From Lota lota (lineage: Eukaryota > Chordata > Actinopteri > Gadiformes > Lotidae): a stretch of DNA of 64,000 bases. The notes under the pieces are model-generated. The model searched no databases, was not told the DNA's origin, and saw only the letters and a list, made by a program, of their open reading frames with translations. The stretch spans positions 7,099,501 to 7,163,500 of the forward strand of contig JACYXH010000216.1 in the NCBI GenBank assembly GCA_026745465.1, written 5' to 3'. This document shows, piece by piece, positions 1-12,950 of the stretch; position 1 is the stretch's first letter; the number at the start of each line of letters is the position of its first letter. The position numbers and the translations under genes are program-made.

Positions 1-739
1 AGACAACATATTTATATCAACATCCAGAATTGAACTTGCCGCACATACCATCCATGTATTGAGTTTTGCAGCGGCTTCACAGCATTCAGCCTAGCCATTC
101 TGTTCTAACAATCACTGTAGATGTATTTGTATTGCATAGATACAAAAACAATATCTGGAATACATGCTAGTGCATGCTATACCTGTAGTGCTGTACTGCA
201 GAAAAGGTATAGCAGTGAGTAAGTCAAGTCTCCATCCTACGGTCACTGCTGTGTTTTGTTGGGGGGGGGCAATGGTTAATGGCACGCAGGTCATTCAAGT
301 GGGAATGACACAACTAAATGTGTGGTTGGACATGAGCAGTTGAAATGTGCTTTTGAAATGTGCAGAAACAAATTTGGAAATGTGCAGAAAAGAGAGCGTT
401 TATTGTTCTAAAAAGGCATGTCATTTTATTAATGCTAAGACTCATGATATGTAACTGTAATGATGTATGAAAACTATTTGTTTGAAACGCTTTTTATGTG
501 GTCTTCTTTACAGTATTCCTTTTGTATTACAACACTACTTTACCTTTTAGGGGAAAAGCATATTGATTTTATTTACATTCCAAGTTGACATCTATAAATA
601 AGTATAAGTTGGTTATCTGCTACTAAATGTTTTGTTATCCATCATCATTCTTACATTGTCATTTTCTGGAAAATACATTACGCATTAATTTATCTTTTGA
701 AATCATGTTTTCATTATTATTCTTGTTTATCAATATTGA

Positions 740-900
740 TTATGTTGTTTATTATTATTTTTTATTAGTAATAGTAGTAATATAATTAGTATGGTTATTA
801 TAATTACTAGTAGTAGTAGCAGTAGTATCATTAGTAGTAGTAGAATAATTAGTATTAGTAGTAGTAGTAGTAGTAGTCGTAGTAGTCGTAGTAGTATTAA
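740..900. repeat. AGT/ATT trinucleotide repeat tract
   Basis: The sequence is almost entirely built from agt, att and aat triplets. The leucine/isoleucine-only open frame on the minus strand here is a by-product of the repeat. Confidence 0.8.
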
Positions 901-1084
901 AAATGTGTTGTCCCTATCCCAATACAACATTCTGCTGGTTGATTTTGTTTGAACCTACATATACAGATAGTTTGTGTGTGTGTATGACAAGAGTTTAACT
1001 TATTAGATTTTTATGATTCTATTTTCAATTTTGTTGGCAGATTGATTTGGATATGTTTTTGTTTTCCTTGGGAGAGGAGTGGTT

Positions 1085-1300
1085 TGACTGGCCTTTGTGC
1101 AACTAGGCCCCACATTGGTTATTATTTTGTTTGGGTTGCTTTGCTTTGCTTTGCTTTGGTCTGTGTGCAACTATAGGTCCTCACATGTTATAATTTTGTT
1201 TGGTTAGGTTTGGGTTGCTTTGATTTTGTTTGGTTTGGTTTAGTTTGGTCTGTGTGCAGCTCGGGCCCTTATTGGTTATTATTTGGTTTGGGTTGCTTCT
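1085..1300. repeat. Imperfect tandem repeat, about three copies of roughly 80 bp
   Basis: Three successive blocks begin near 1095, 1160 and 1249. Each runs from gtgcaact/gtgcagct through a gttatt(a)-like stretch to ttgggttgct, followed by a variable ctttg/tttggt run. Confidence 0.6.
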
Positions 1301-1897
1301 GTTGGGTAAGTGTGTGACACTAAGCCTCTTGTTGGTTAGTTAGATATTTAGGGCAACACTGTTTACACCACATATTCGTCAAATGTCAAAAATGTAACAC
1401 ATGTTGTGTTGTTGTGTTGTGCTATTTTCTCTTCAGATGAGTCAAGGACATTTCACTGCGTTACTACTAATGCCCCTGCAATGTAAAAGGACTATTTATG
1501 TTTATGTACAATTATTATTCAATTCACAACAAACCATACCAATACGATCCATTCATTTTCGGTGTAACCTATAAAGAATAAACGGAGAAACAGAGGGGTG
1601 ATGGTGTACATGTTTTGGTGGTTGTATTTATTTAATTAAATATGGAGCGTGATACTAGCATATCTTTACAATCACGCCACTTGGAGGCCAATCCCTGTAA
1701 CTGAACGGAACGTGCAATATGTTATCCTTACCCAATGGTCCTTACCGTATACCGTACATTCGCGGAAGTCTTCCCGGGATGCAAATTCATTTGAACAACT
1801 AGCTTTTGACATACTCTGTGTATCTATATAGCCTACAGTGCGCGTATAAATACCCCCCCCCCCCCCCCCCCCCCTTATTTGTTACTAAGTTTTACAC

Positions 1898-3089
1898 ATG
1901 GAAGATGAATGGGAAGAAGAGGTAATACAAATGAATTATTACGGTAGCAGCATATTGCACTAGCTGGTGTTGCTAACTTTAGGAAACTGATTATTTCCCT
2001 CATTCATTTCAGGAGCAGTTGGTTGTTGTGGAGCTGTCAGGTGTAATCAGCAATGATTTTCTGTCCAAGTGCCGCGGTACATGCAAAATACTGGTATGTT
2101 ATTCTCTTGTTAAAACATGCGATTTGTTGTAGGTCTAATTGCTACAAAGCATGAGGCAAAACTTATTTTGTATTGTGGGCAATTGTTTCGTTCGTGTTGC
2201 AGGACATTGACGGTGACAAGCCTATGATGCAAGTTGGACCATATGTATTTGTTGGAGAGTATGAAGGTAAAATAAAATACTTTAAAGATTAGGTTAGTCT
2301 GCATGTACGGTACAGTTTAGGTATGTTTTGCCACCACTGAGGTTATCTTCGTAGGCTACTATTTAACCCTGCAAACGTCTCTAATATAAATAATAACTGT
2401 ATAATACAAATATTTAGCATATATCATATTATAACATCTAGTAGTAATGAAATAAATGTGTTCTGTTTCATTGTAATTTTTTTTTCAATTTCCTAACAGA
2501 TGCATTAGGTACATGTGTGCTATTCGAGGAGGGATCATCCAATGGTATGCTTCATGATTTCAGACTTCTTTCTTTCCTTGACTGCTTACACATGAATTTG
2601 TTTGGCTAATCTCATGATTTCCACATGTCTCCAGGAGACGCCAAGGAGGGCACCGCAGACCTCAAGTACAATGGTCATACTGTAAAAAGACTGAAAATGC
2701 AACGCATTTTCCTAACGGAGAGGAAAGATGAAGACACTAGCACAGGTGAGGCAAAGGGCTCACACTGTAGCTACATGGTCTGCTATGAAATCGTATTTAT
2801 ACGATTACAGTGACAATGTAAGACAATAATCAAGTCCGTTGGTTATATAAGTTTATTTATATTAAGTGCTTGGTTCCCATTGGTTCCCATTCCTAAGTAT
2901 TACAGCAAAAGAAGCAGGAATTCCAAGTTTAACATACAATGTGTGTTTCTTTAAAATATATCTCTATGTATTGGCTCTTCAGGACTTGGACAAAAGGATG
3001 GGCCTGACTGTGTGGAGGCCCAGGACTCTATGGATAGTAGCCATGAGGGAAGTCGGGGGAGCCACAGGAGAACAGTGCCGATGACCTGA
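1898..3089 (+). CDS. gtf3c6: General transcription factor 3C polypeptide 6 (TFIIIC 35-kDa subunit)
   Basis: Six coding exons: 1898-1921, 2013-2093, 2203-2266, 2500-2544, 2635-2745 and 2983-3089, all with GT-AG borders and consistent phase, giving about 143 residues. The protein opens MEDEWEEEEQLVVVELSGVI, continues through a conserved core containing CKILDIDGDKPMMQVGPYVF, and later has the LKYNGHTVKRLKMQRIFL region. This is the TFIIIC-tau55/GTF3C6 core, a small beta-barrel partner of the TFIIIC complex that recruits RNA polymerase III to tRNA-type promoters in the nucleus. The acidic N-terminus matches the family; the C-terminal tail is shorter than in mammals (human about 213 residues). The start is the first ATG in frame with the core. 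An AATAAA lies at 3486-3491. Family assignment is by recall. Confidence 0.9.
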
Positions 3090-3485
3090 CAATGGAATGA
3101 CACCGCAGTCATCCTGTCTATGCTCATATTGATCATTAATATTAACGTTCTGATCTAGATGTTTTTCATTTTGTATCTTTTATCCACACCACGGCCTTTG
3201 TCTTGGGTATAATTGCTGTGTGTTTGTGAGACAAATGTACAGTTGTTGAAGAGAGTAAATGCTTTTCAGTAGTTTTTATTTGGATGTTAGAAAGCTTGGA
3301 ACAAAATAGTATTTTCACAAGGTAGTCATTTGTGGGTTCATTTTTTTCTGACTGCAGTGGAACATATGTGTTATTATTTTTTTATTCCTTAATAAGGTCT
3401 GTTTATATTACAAATCAAAGTACCAAACTGTATATTATGGTCCGTTTTGACAACTCACATAAGGTGACATAGTTATTATTGAAAC

Positions 3486-3491
3486 AATAAA
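3486..3491 (+). terminator. Polyadenylation signal AATAAA, probable gtf3c6 3' end
   Basis: The hexamer lies about 400 bases downstream of the gtf3c6 stop codon, on the same strand and before the calu 5' exon, and an A-run follows it. Confidence 0.55.
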
Positions 3492-3759
3492 AAAAAATTC
3501 TACTAAAGTCTGGTAGTATTCCTTTTTATATCACCGGTAGTAGTAGTAGTAGTAATGTGGCATAGATGTTGTTCAGTAACTGCAGAAGTGATTTGGATAT
3601 TGTTGACATTGTGGACGTGGCGGATCCCGACCAATACAATCACCGGTGTTGACGAGAAGTAGACCAATGAACGAGCGACATCGCACACGCGACCGCGACG
3701 TCCGATTGGTTGGTTGGCGTTTTAGCACCGGAAATTAATGGGTGTGTATCCGGGGAGGG

Positions 3760-3792
3760 TTCAAGTCGAAGCGAAAATCTACGAATAAACCG
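3760..3792 (+). other. calu: Probable calu 5' untranslated exon (3' end at 3792)
   Basis: A GTGAGT donor directly follows position 3792, and the first coding exon of calu opens after a CAG acceptor at 4466 with only three untranslated bases before the ATG. A separate upstream leader exon is therefore expected, and this is the best donor in the interval. The 5' limit is not visible. The interval just upstream (3600-3770) is locally richer in CpG, as expected near a promoter. Confidence 0.45.
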
Positions 3793-4469
3793 GTGAGTAA
3801 ACTTCAGTCTGTCGCTTTCTAGTTGTTATCTTAGACAAAACTATGTTCTGTTACATTGATATTTGTTACTTAGAATCATCGGTAGTTGCCTATCGGCAGT
3901 CTCTTAGCCTTATATGTCCAGGTGGATAGATAGATTCCATTTCAGAAACAATTATCAGTTAACGGTCAATCAATAGAACCCATCCTTAAGTTGGCCCTGT
4001 TATAACCTTAGGTTTGCCGCTAAAATAAGGTTAGATGAGAACCCAGGCGATAGTGATGTAAAATAGGCTTTTAATATTCCGTTTGACCATTATCTTACTA
4101 TAAACACTACAAAAGAATATTCTAATACACACGTTAATACGTAGATAATTCAGTAGGGTGTAATGATAAAACATTGTATCAGGAATAAGTGACAAATATG
4201 TGGGGAATAAGGAATATAGGAAATAGTGAACTGGATAAGATTAGTATGGCACTTACTTCCTTCCTCACCCAATCCACCTTATTTTTTAGTTGTATTATTA
4301 TAAATATTATTATTGAATATACTCTTATGTGCAATGCAGTCATGGACGTCACTAGAAGTACAACGCATTTATCGTCACAATGATGATGAATGTGTTGTAC
4401 AAGGGCAATGACAAAAGTATACCACTATAACAAATATCCCATTCCACCTTGTTCCTAAGCATACAGAAG

Positions 4470-7241
4470 ATGGAGTTGCGACCCCTTGTCATGTGCTTTG
4501 CCCTCTGTGTGGTGTACGCCACCAGCAAGCCCACGGAGAAGAAGGACCGAGTTCATCACGACGAGCTTCTCAGTAACCGGGACCACGATGATGCTGAGAA
4601 CTTTGACTACGACCACGAAGCCTTTCTGGGGCAAGAGGAGGCCAAGACATTTGACCAGCTCACTCCAGAAGAGAGCAAGGAGAGGCTAGGGTAAGGTCTC
4701 TCCGAAACTCATCATTTGTTCATTTGCATATGTTTGCGGACGACCATTAATATGTACATATTAACAAATAATTTCCATCTTTGTATAGCACTCCTATACT
4801 GTCATTGGTCACTTCTATTTGTGAATTGTCTGGTATGTTTAAGATACTGTAGTGGCTAGGGGGTTGGCCTCCCAGCCGAAAGGTTCTGGGTTTCCTCCCC
4901 AATGCCAACCCCCTTACCTGCCTTGTAATGACCGCTATACATATTGAATGTGGGTTTCATTGGATAAAAGATTCTCCTCAATGTCTAAACAGTATATATA
5001 GCATACGGAGAGAGATGTCAAATGTTTGAACATACACACTTCTACAGAGGCAAACTAATTTAAAAACAGAGACTTCTGCTCAGCCTTTTGTCACTGTCCT
5101 TGCAGTATGCTGGTGGAGCGAATTGACGAGGACAAAGACGGCTATGTGAGCGTGGAGGAGATGAAGAAATGGATCAAACATGCTCAGAAGCGCTGGATCT
5201 ACGACGATGTGGACCGCCAGTGGACCGGTCACGACCTGAACGGTGACGGTCTGGTGTCCTGGGAGGAGTACAAGAATGCCACATATGGATACATCCTTGG
5301 TATGGATGACGCCAGTTGTGTTACACTCACAGCTTTCCTGGATAGCAATGTTGTGCATACATTTTAAAGTAGGTCTCAAATGATGAATAGTCTCTTTTGT
5401 TTGTTAACTCACTGCAACATTGTTATAGTACAATGTAAATAATGTTAGTACCTAAACATAAGGGGGTCTTGGATGGCTGTGTATTGATCCTTCAGGTTTG
5501 TGAATCCTTTCGAATGTGGCGCACGCCACCACAGCTCTTGTGTCACCATCACACACACACACACAAAAGTGAACTGACAAGTTTTCCATTTTGGATGTAA
5601 TCTGCAGATGACCCGGAGCCCGAAGACGGCTTCAGCTACAGACAGATGATGTCCCGCGATGAGAGGAGGTTCAAGATGGCCGACCTTGACGCCGACAGCA
5701 AAGCCAACAAGGAGGAATTCACCGCCTTCCTCCATCCCGAGGAGTACGACCACATGAAAGACATCGTAGTGCTGGTGAGGGGACTAGACCGTCTGATTGG
5801 CTGAACGATATCCCTGCTGACAGAATATATTTTAAATGCCTCCTAACCACACTATGATTTCACCCCCCCCCCGTAGGAAACTATGGAGGACATTGATAAG
5901 AATGGAGATGGCTTCATCGACCTGGATGAGTACATAGGTCAGTACACAAGAACAGCATCTCAGTCAGCACAGTTAGTCATAGTGCTCCTAGTGTCTCTCG
6001 GGCCTGTGGAATGGTAATGCAATTTGCATCGTAGATTTATGCAAGGCTCTAGGAATGGACAGCCCTCGGGAATTATAACCTGTAGGGAACTACAGCATTG
6101 AAATACATGATCGTGCAGCATCATTATCTTAACCTTTTTTATTTGAGTCACTTGAGTTTTGTAGTTTGTGTGTATGTGTGTTATAGTAAGGCCTTAATGT
6201 ATTAGAGCCCCTATTTTAACACAAGTCCAGGTGTGATGGCGATTACCCCTTAAATCTAACCTGTACGATTAGTAGCATCACGTGTGGGAGTGTCCACCCA
6301 GGCTATATCTGGTAGGTCATTCCCACCTACCAGGTGGTACAGTCCACAGGGTCGGCTGGTAGGTTGCTCTATCTACAATACATCTGGGGGGACCCTGGGG
6401 AAAAATCCATGTCGTTGGCATCGTATATCACAACATATGTGTTGCTTCCTGCGGCCCCTGTAGGGGACATGTACAACCAGGAGGGGGACCCCTCAGAGCC
6501 CGAATGGGTGAAGACGGAGAGGGACCAGTTCACAGAGTTCAGGGACAAGAACAGCGATGGAAAGATGGACAAGGATGAGACCAGGGACTGGATCCTACCC
6601 AGTGACTATGACCACGCAGATGCTGAAGCCAAGCATCTGGTCTACGAGTCCGACACAGACAAGGTACATGTGCTGTAAACAGATCAACACCACTGATTAA
6701 TGGATCATTCATTCCTACCTTAAAATAGCTATAGATTCCTCCCATGTTGTTATACCTTTCCAATTTTAAGGAAGGTATAACATGCTGCTCCCTATTGTCA
6801 TATGAATATGATTGACAAAAGAAAAGGAAAACAGGCAAACAATTTTTGCTGATTGAGGCTTGCATTCATGTGGTGGCACATGGCCCTCTTTGCCCATCTT
6901 AGAACCCCCCCCCCCCCCCCCCCCCCCAAAAGGGGAATTGCCAGAACGGATTTGCCGGCGTTACGATACCGGCTCCCATTCACACATGACCCCTGTGCCA
7001 TTCAATTACTGGCACATGCTGCATGTGTGAAAGGGGCTAGGGATTATTAGGGGGGGGTAATCAGGACCTTTTACCTGTCAAACCAATGAGTACATAGTTG
7101 CTTGACTCTTCTCTCCTCTCTCTGTCTGTCTGTCAGGATGGCCTTCTGACCAGGGAAGAAATTGTGGACAAGTATGATCTGTTTGTGGGCAGCCAGGCGA
7201 CTGACTTCGGAGAGGCCCTGGCGAGACACGACGAGTTCTAG
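4470..7241 (+). CDS. calu: Calumenin, EF-hand protein of the secretory pathway
   Basis: Six coding exons: 4470-4690, 5106-5299, 5608-5774, 5877-5937, 6464-6663 and 7137-7241, with matching phases, giving about 315 residues. The N-terminus [17 protein letters not shown] is a signal peptide, followed by the calumenin hallmark [14 protein letters not shown]-hand loops appear in order as [24 protein letters not shown], a degenerate [38 protein letters not shown] and [12 protein letters not shown]. The protein ends HDEF, the calumenin ER-retention-like signal. It is a CREC-family low-affinity calcium binder of the ER and secretory pathway, known to influence gamma-carboxylation and calcium handling. 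Teleosts carry two calumenin copies; I cannot tell which one this is. In the third loop the usual DxDxD pattern is weak, as in other calumenins. Confidence 0.95.
4855..4930 (+). mobile_element. SINE fragment in calu intron 1
   Basis: gtagtggctagggggttggc followed by ccgaaaggttctgggttt and an accccctta-type stretch is the tRNA-like head of a fish SINE. Related copies are at 37650-37760 (reverse) and 48110-48265. Confidence 0.6.
6904..6927. repeat. Poly-C run in calu intron
   Basis: An uninterrupted C homopolymer in the last calu intron. Many similar C/G homopolymers occur in this window (1853, 8745, 33305, 39617, 43536, 47229, 47537). Confidence 0.9.
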
Positions 7242-7507
7242 TGTCACCGGCTGGCTGGTCTACAAAGACAGACGATCTCTGTCTCCATCGCTACCCTGCG
7301 GTGTCTAGTATCGACTGAGATGGGGTGGTTAGCTACAGCCAGGGAGGCCACAGACAATAACTTATTATACCTTTTTGAATGTGTCTCTTTGCTCAACACG
7401 CATACAAACTCCTTTGTTGGAATGGAGGTGCGTGCGTCTGTGTACACACACCCGGTGAGACGCGCGTACACACCCATAGTGTCCCCCACCCCAACCGACT
7501 GTCTCAC

Positions 7508-7645
<138 letters not shown>

Positions 7646-8237
7646 CCAAGGTGTCCTTACAAACACTAGTGCATCAGCATCATGACATGGGATAGCTTCG
7701 TCCATGCCCCCTCCCCCCATGCATCCTTTGTCACAGGTTCCTAACTCACTCGGTCAACGTCCGTTAAGGAAGTCATTATAATCCACATGCGTGTTTTCTT
7801 TAATTGCAGCCATTAAAGCACTGGTTTTGTGGCTTGCATTTAACATAGGTTTCTGCAATGCACTGGACCATGAGTATTAGGACTTTTTCTGTTTAGGTTT
7901 TTAATTGTCATCTTATTCTTTTTGCGTATACTTTACCCAAACAGGCCCATACTAAGCGCCTGCCTGTTGCTGACGTCTCTTGTACGTGTGGTTTGAAATT
8001 GTATCTTTTGAACTCACTGTATCCGAATATAAGAATGTTGGGTGTCTGGAAGGAGGGGTAGCGCTGCCAAGGAAGACTGTTGAACATTACAGTGCAATAC
8101 AGTGACATTTGCTCATTCTCGTCACCAGCCCTTTTGTACACCGTTGTGTTTTTCTAACATGTGTGTTCTGCGATATGCTGAAAAGGAGTCTAGGCAGGAG
8201 CTTTGTTGTGCCTGAGCAACAAAATGCTCCATTGCTG

Positions 8238-8377
<140 letters not shown>

Positions 8378-8607
8378 CTATTATTTTAAGTGCCATGGGA
8401 AAGGAAGTGGTTTGACTTGGCTCTACTACCCCTGTATTAGTTCCAACATTTATGACCACTGGTAATTAACAATATGATAAATGTATACCTTTTCCTATTT
8501 TGTATTTCATGCAGCGACAAGCTTTTCACTAATGACGTTCCTGTAAATCTTCAGTATGTGAGCACTCGAACAATCAAGTTCAAATGTTTTGGTTGAGAAA
8601 TCCCCTC

Positions 8608-8617
8608 AATAAATAAA
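8608..8617 (+). terminator. Overlapping AATAAA signals, probable calu 3' end
   Basis: Two overlapping AATAAA hexamers lie about 1.37 kb downstream of the calu stop. A further AATAAA on the same strand is at 9074-9079. Confidence 0.45.
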
Positions 8618-10053
8618 AAATAGTTGTGTTTACAGTGTATTACAACACATACTGTGAGTATAAATGACTAATCCTAAAACCTATTTGTCCACAATCCAGT
8701 ATGTATTCATTTACCTTTTCTTATTTTAACAGAATACATACGGGTGGGGGGGGGGGGGTTACTCTAGTATCCTGCAGTGCAAGGTGCCAGACTTAACACA
8801 TGCCACTGGCCAACTGCTTTTTCTCACTAGGCAGTGAATTAATCCAACCTAGCTGCCACTGTTAGCCATGCAATATCCCAGCCGGGGACATTTCCATGGG
8901 TAATAATCACCATATTGTCTGTGTTTTCCATACCTCTCTTTAAGCTAACCCTCATCCAACATCAAGATGGTGCCATTGTTAACGTATATAAAGTAGTGGA
9001 GCTCTTCTGACCTCATTCTTTCTCCTCCACTCTCCACTCGCCAAACTGTTAAGTCCAAAACATATTCAATTTGAATAAAGTTGCTGTTATATGTGTAATA
9101 TGTATTTGAATTGAACATTTAGGATGTATTTTAAGAGCTCATGATCATTTATATCTCCATTCTGTCAATTAATCCTTTTAAACTGTAACCATGTTTTCCT
9201 GCTCTTGGCTATCCAGAAACCTCAGAGAATCTTATAGACAGCAAGGTTTTAAATAACCATCCGCCATGAGTCTTTATACCCTTCACAAGCAAGTATTTTC
9301 TTCTGCATGATGTCCACATGCTTGAGAGCAAGAGAGGTTCTTTAAGGATGTCGGCTAATCTTCAACAGGCTTGAAGCAGTTGTTTTAATGGCTTATCCCT
9401 TGTCAGATTAGCTGAGTGATCGCTCAGGATCCAGGCTTGCACGCATCATAGTCTCTCTGTGCGTTTCAATGGACCAAGTGGCTTAACAAGTAGACCTCTT
9501 GAAGATCCCTTGAAATCACTGATGACTAAAATTCAGTCAAGTAGATTTACTCACTTTTAAATCATAAATAATTTGTACGGAGTAGGCATAATGTGAAATA
9601 CCATTCCAGCTTAAACTCACTCATGACCATTGTAAAGATATATCATCTATAGATAGTTCGGAAAAATATATGATATACAATTATAATATGAAATTGAAAA
9701 GACAATATTTGCATGTTGAGTGATGGTACATTTATGCAGTTTAAAGTTATATGTTGAACACAAGTCATCAATAAGCAAGTTCCAAACACTGATAAAAAAA
9801 AATCACAGCTATGACCTACATTACCTTTAGCCTTGTTTTCAGCCAATAGAATACTATTTGTGTGCCATGAATGGCGAATAGCGGTTGCTTTCAATACCTA
9901 CATTAGAGCAGACCCAGCCCCTCCTCTTGTTCGGCCGGGCAAATACATTATGTTTGCGCAGCAGGTGAAGCCTCCATCTCCTCCTCAACCCCCTGTCTTC
10001 CTATTGCGTCTTCATCCCCTGCCGCTCTGGGTGCCTGCGATATCATAGTGACA

Positions 10054-11151
10054 TCACTTACTGATGGTGATTAACACGGGATGCAAACGCGAGAGCACTC
10101 TCCACAGCTCTTCCTCTTCCGAGTCTAAGTCGTCCTCACCCTTGCTGTTCTGGTCTTCATCTTTGTCTCCGGGAAGGCCGTCACCCTCCCCTTCAGCATC
10201 ACCCTCCTTGCAGCTGGGCTGGGTTTCCTCTGAGTTTGTCGAGGGGGTAGACTGGCTGTCCAAGCCCCCGGCGGCGCCCCCGAGTGCGCCCAGGAGACCT
10301 GATGAGGTGGAGGGTAAGTCTACCATCTTGGCGCTGGTCGTGTCAGGAGATGGAGGAGTCACAGTGGTGGTTTGCTCTGGGGTTTTCAATGGTCTAGCGT
10401 CTAGGAGGTGAACTAAGTTCCGCTCTATGGCTGCTGGAGGCTGTGGAGGGTGAGGGGGTGTAATTGACGGCGTTTGGGTGCAGGGTGCATGCAATGGCTC
10501 TGGGGGTGTCGCTGAAGCAGGTGTGGTGTAGAATGTGTCTATCTCCACAGTGGATGGAAGATTACAGGGTGGAGCAGGGTCAGGATCTCCACTGGGGGAG
10601 GGTGTAGTGGGGAGATCTACAGGGCCCAACTGGATGTTGGACAGGGTGGGGTTAGACCAAGGAGTGGCAACGGGGAGAGTGGGAGAATGGTCCTCTTTGG
10701 GCATCTTCAGGCAGGGGCTGGTGGTGGTGGTTGGTTCCGGGTCAGCCCAAGCCCCTATACTACCACCACCACCACCAGGTGATGGTGTTTTTGGAGACCC
10801 ATCATGTTGTTTCGGGGTTAGGGTTTTAGATGACAGGTGCATTTGCAAATGGTTTAAAGTAGTTACGGGTGGGTGGAGGATAGGCAAGCTGGAGGAGCAC
10901 TTGATAGGTGAGGAGGAGGAGCCAGTTTGGTTGGGGAAGACGGGACTGAGCACGGCGGTGGTGGGGATGAAGGTGGTGTCGGGAGCGCCAGTGGTGCTGA
11001 GGGGGGTGAGGCCGCGGCAGGGGGGCAGGTCTTTATGGATGAAGACGCCCGGGGGTTTGCCCTGGAGGCTGAATGAGGGGTTGTATGTGCACAGGTCCCC
11101 ATCGCTGAAGGCCACCTCTTCCATCTGGGCCAAAGAACTGTGATGGCTCAT
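10054..11151 (-). other. cdhr5: Single large exon for the cdhr5-like cytoplasmic tail
   Basis: This 1098-base open exon opens directly after a CCCACAG acceptor. Its first codons contain CTYNPSFSLQG, which resembles the juxtamembrane FDNQAFL region of CDHR5. It is rich in Pro, Ser and Thr and ends in a Glu/Asp-rich segment (EDDLDSEEEELWRVLSRL) before TGA. There is no clear C-terminal PDZ-binding motif, unlike mammalian CDHR5. The stop overlaps a perfect GTAAGT donor sequence. Confidence 0.7.
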
Positions 11152-12272
11152 CTGTGGGACAGCGGCTGTTTTACATTACTGGAGGAACTTATCGTTTCTT
11201 AAAATGTACTCAATGTATATATAACTGCAAACAGGACTAGTACAAGGATCATGGGCACGGCAACACCAACTAACCTAATCTAAAGCTGATTACGTTTGCT
11301 GTAACACTGCTGTCACTTGTTATGCAATTCTCTATTGATGCTTCTCTAAGCCTTTCTTCGCTTGTTGTATTGACATATCGTACTAAATTACGATAAAAAC
11401 AATGACAACAAACCATCTCTTTGAGTCCTATAGATATGCTTCAGTTGTATCTAGCTCAACTCAGAACCCTCAGGTTTGGCACTTAAAAGACCAGTTGATG
11501 TTAATGTTACAACTTACATCTGACTTATAAGCAGAGGCACCAGACCCAAGCACCTAGCCTATGCAAAGCTGTGCAGAGAATGCATTCAGGTGGCCTATCA
11601 AATTGCAGGGTTGTGTGTCACCCCAGGGGCCCACACATGAACACACCCTGGCTTGAAAGCCACACATAATCATCTGCTTAATACTTAATACATCTACTTA
11701 ATAAATGGAAGTGTAAGAGAACTTACCAGATGGTACCATCTTAAACTCTGCAGGAGAAAAGGGAGAAATAAGAAGTATGTTTTTACAAAGCAGGCTTAAG
11801 AATGAGATGAGAGCCCGAGAGATGACTTGGGATGAGCAAGATAAGTCCTCTCACCACGTTGGGGTGCTTGCCCTGGGCCACACAGCACCTATCCCTGTGG
11901 CCCTTGTGTTTCCTCATCAGCCATGACATCACATACAGCACGCACCCCAGTAGGACCATGAACAGGAAGCACAAAACCAGTGCTTTCCCCACCACACAGC
12001 CTGATAGATGCCCCTCTCTAAGAGGACTATAAGGGACTGGAGCACACACACAGACACACAAACACATTTATGCACGCATGGACTCCAGAGCAGTAAAATT
12101 CAATCTGTTAGTATGTGTATCTATAATGTTGTCATTATGAATCTTTATATAGTGTAAATAGTAAGTTATGCGTACTTGCTTTCCCCTCTGGTAGAACCTC
12201 TACCACTATAGAAGTATAGGCAGTATCCCCAGACTCCTCGTCCACAGCTATTACCTGTGTATCATCATCATC

Positions 12273-12303
<31 letters not shown>

Positions 12304-12905
12304 ACAACATTATTCTTCCTATCATAATTCTCTATTGTAGGAATAATGTCATAGTAATAAGTAAATTATTTATGTATTTATTAGTAATTACTTTATTATG
12401 TATTATTAACAGGTGAATTTTGACCAGATCTCTCTTAAATTAAATATTAGGGTCTCCATTATGATTTCGTCATGTTTTTAATAACAGGTGAAATAACCCC
12501 AAAAAATGATTTGCAGTTTGAATTATGTAAACATGTATGCATATTATGAGCTGCTCAGACTTTAAGATGGGGCATGACAACAGTTGTTGTTCTAGACAGA
12601 GGACATGAGATGAGGTGGTGAGTCTCACCGGAAGATTGTGTCTCTGCTTAGCGCTCAGCTGATTGGGCCTCGCGATCACCAGACCCTCCTGTGTGATTTG
12701 GTAGAGAGCCGTTTGATTGGATGCAGGACTAAAGGTGAAATGGATCATTGGATTGGATCCCTGCAAATAGATTTGGATGAAATGAATGATGTCAAATTCA
12801 ATGTATATTGCAAAAATACATATAACAAAAATATTAGCTCATCGGTATTGTACCCAACTATTATACCTCATATTTTAAAGCTTGACTGTAATTGGAAGCA
12901 TACTA

Positions 12906-12950
<45 letters not shown>

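Larger units (their letters stand above)
1..1897. other. Intergenic region upstream of gtf3c6
   Basis: I see no gene here. The stretch is AT-rich and holds an imperfect AGT/ATT trinucleotide tract (about 740-900), an imperfect tandem duplication (about 1085-1300) and a poly-C run (1853-1874) about 25 bases before the gtf3c6 start codon. The short open frames are low-complexity or have no coding character. Confidence 0.6.

Noticed and set aside
730..930. Minus-strand leucine/isoleucine-rich open frame
   Set aside because: Product of a trinucleotide repeat, no splice or start context.
9957..10040. Extra 3' coding exon for cdhr5 reading an acidic peptide on the minus strand
   Set aside because: It would need a phase 0 donor and an intron of only about 30 bases; the available GTAAGT donor is phase 1.
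10535..11143. Plus-strand 202-residue open frame opposite the cdhr5 tail exon
   Set aside because: Shadow of the Pro/Ser/Thr-rich coding exon on the minus strand; its Gly/Val composition is the complement.
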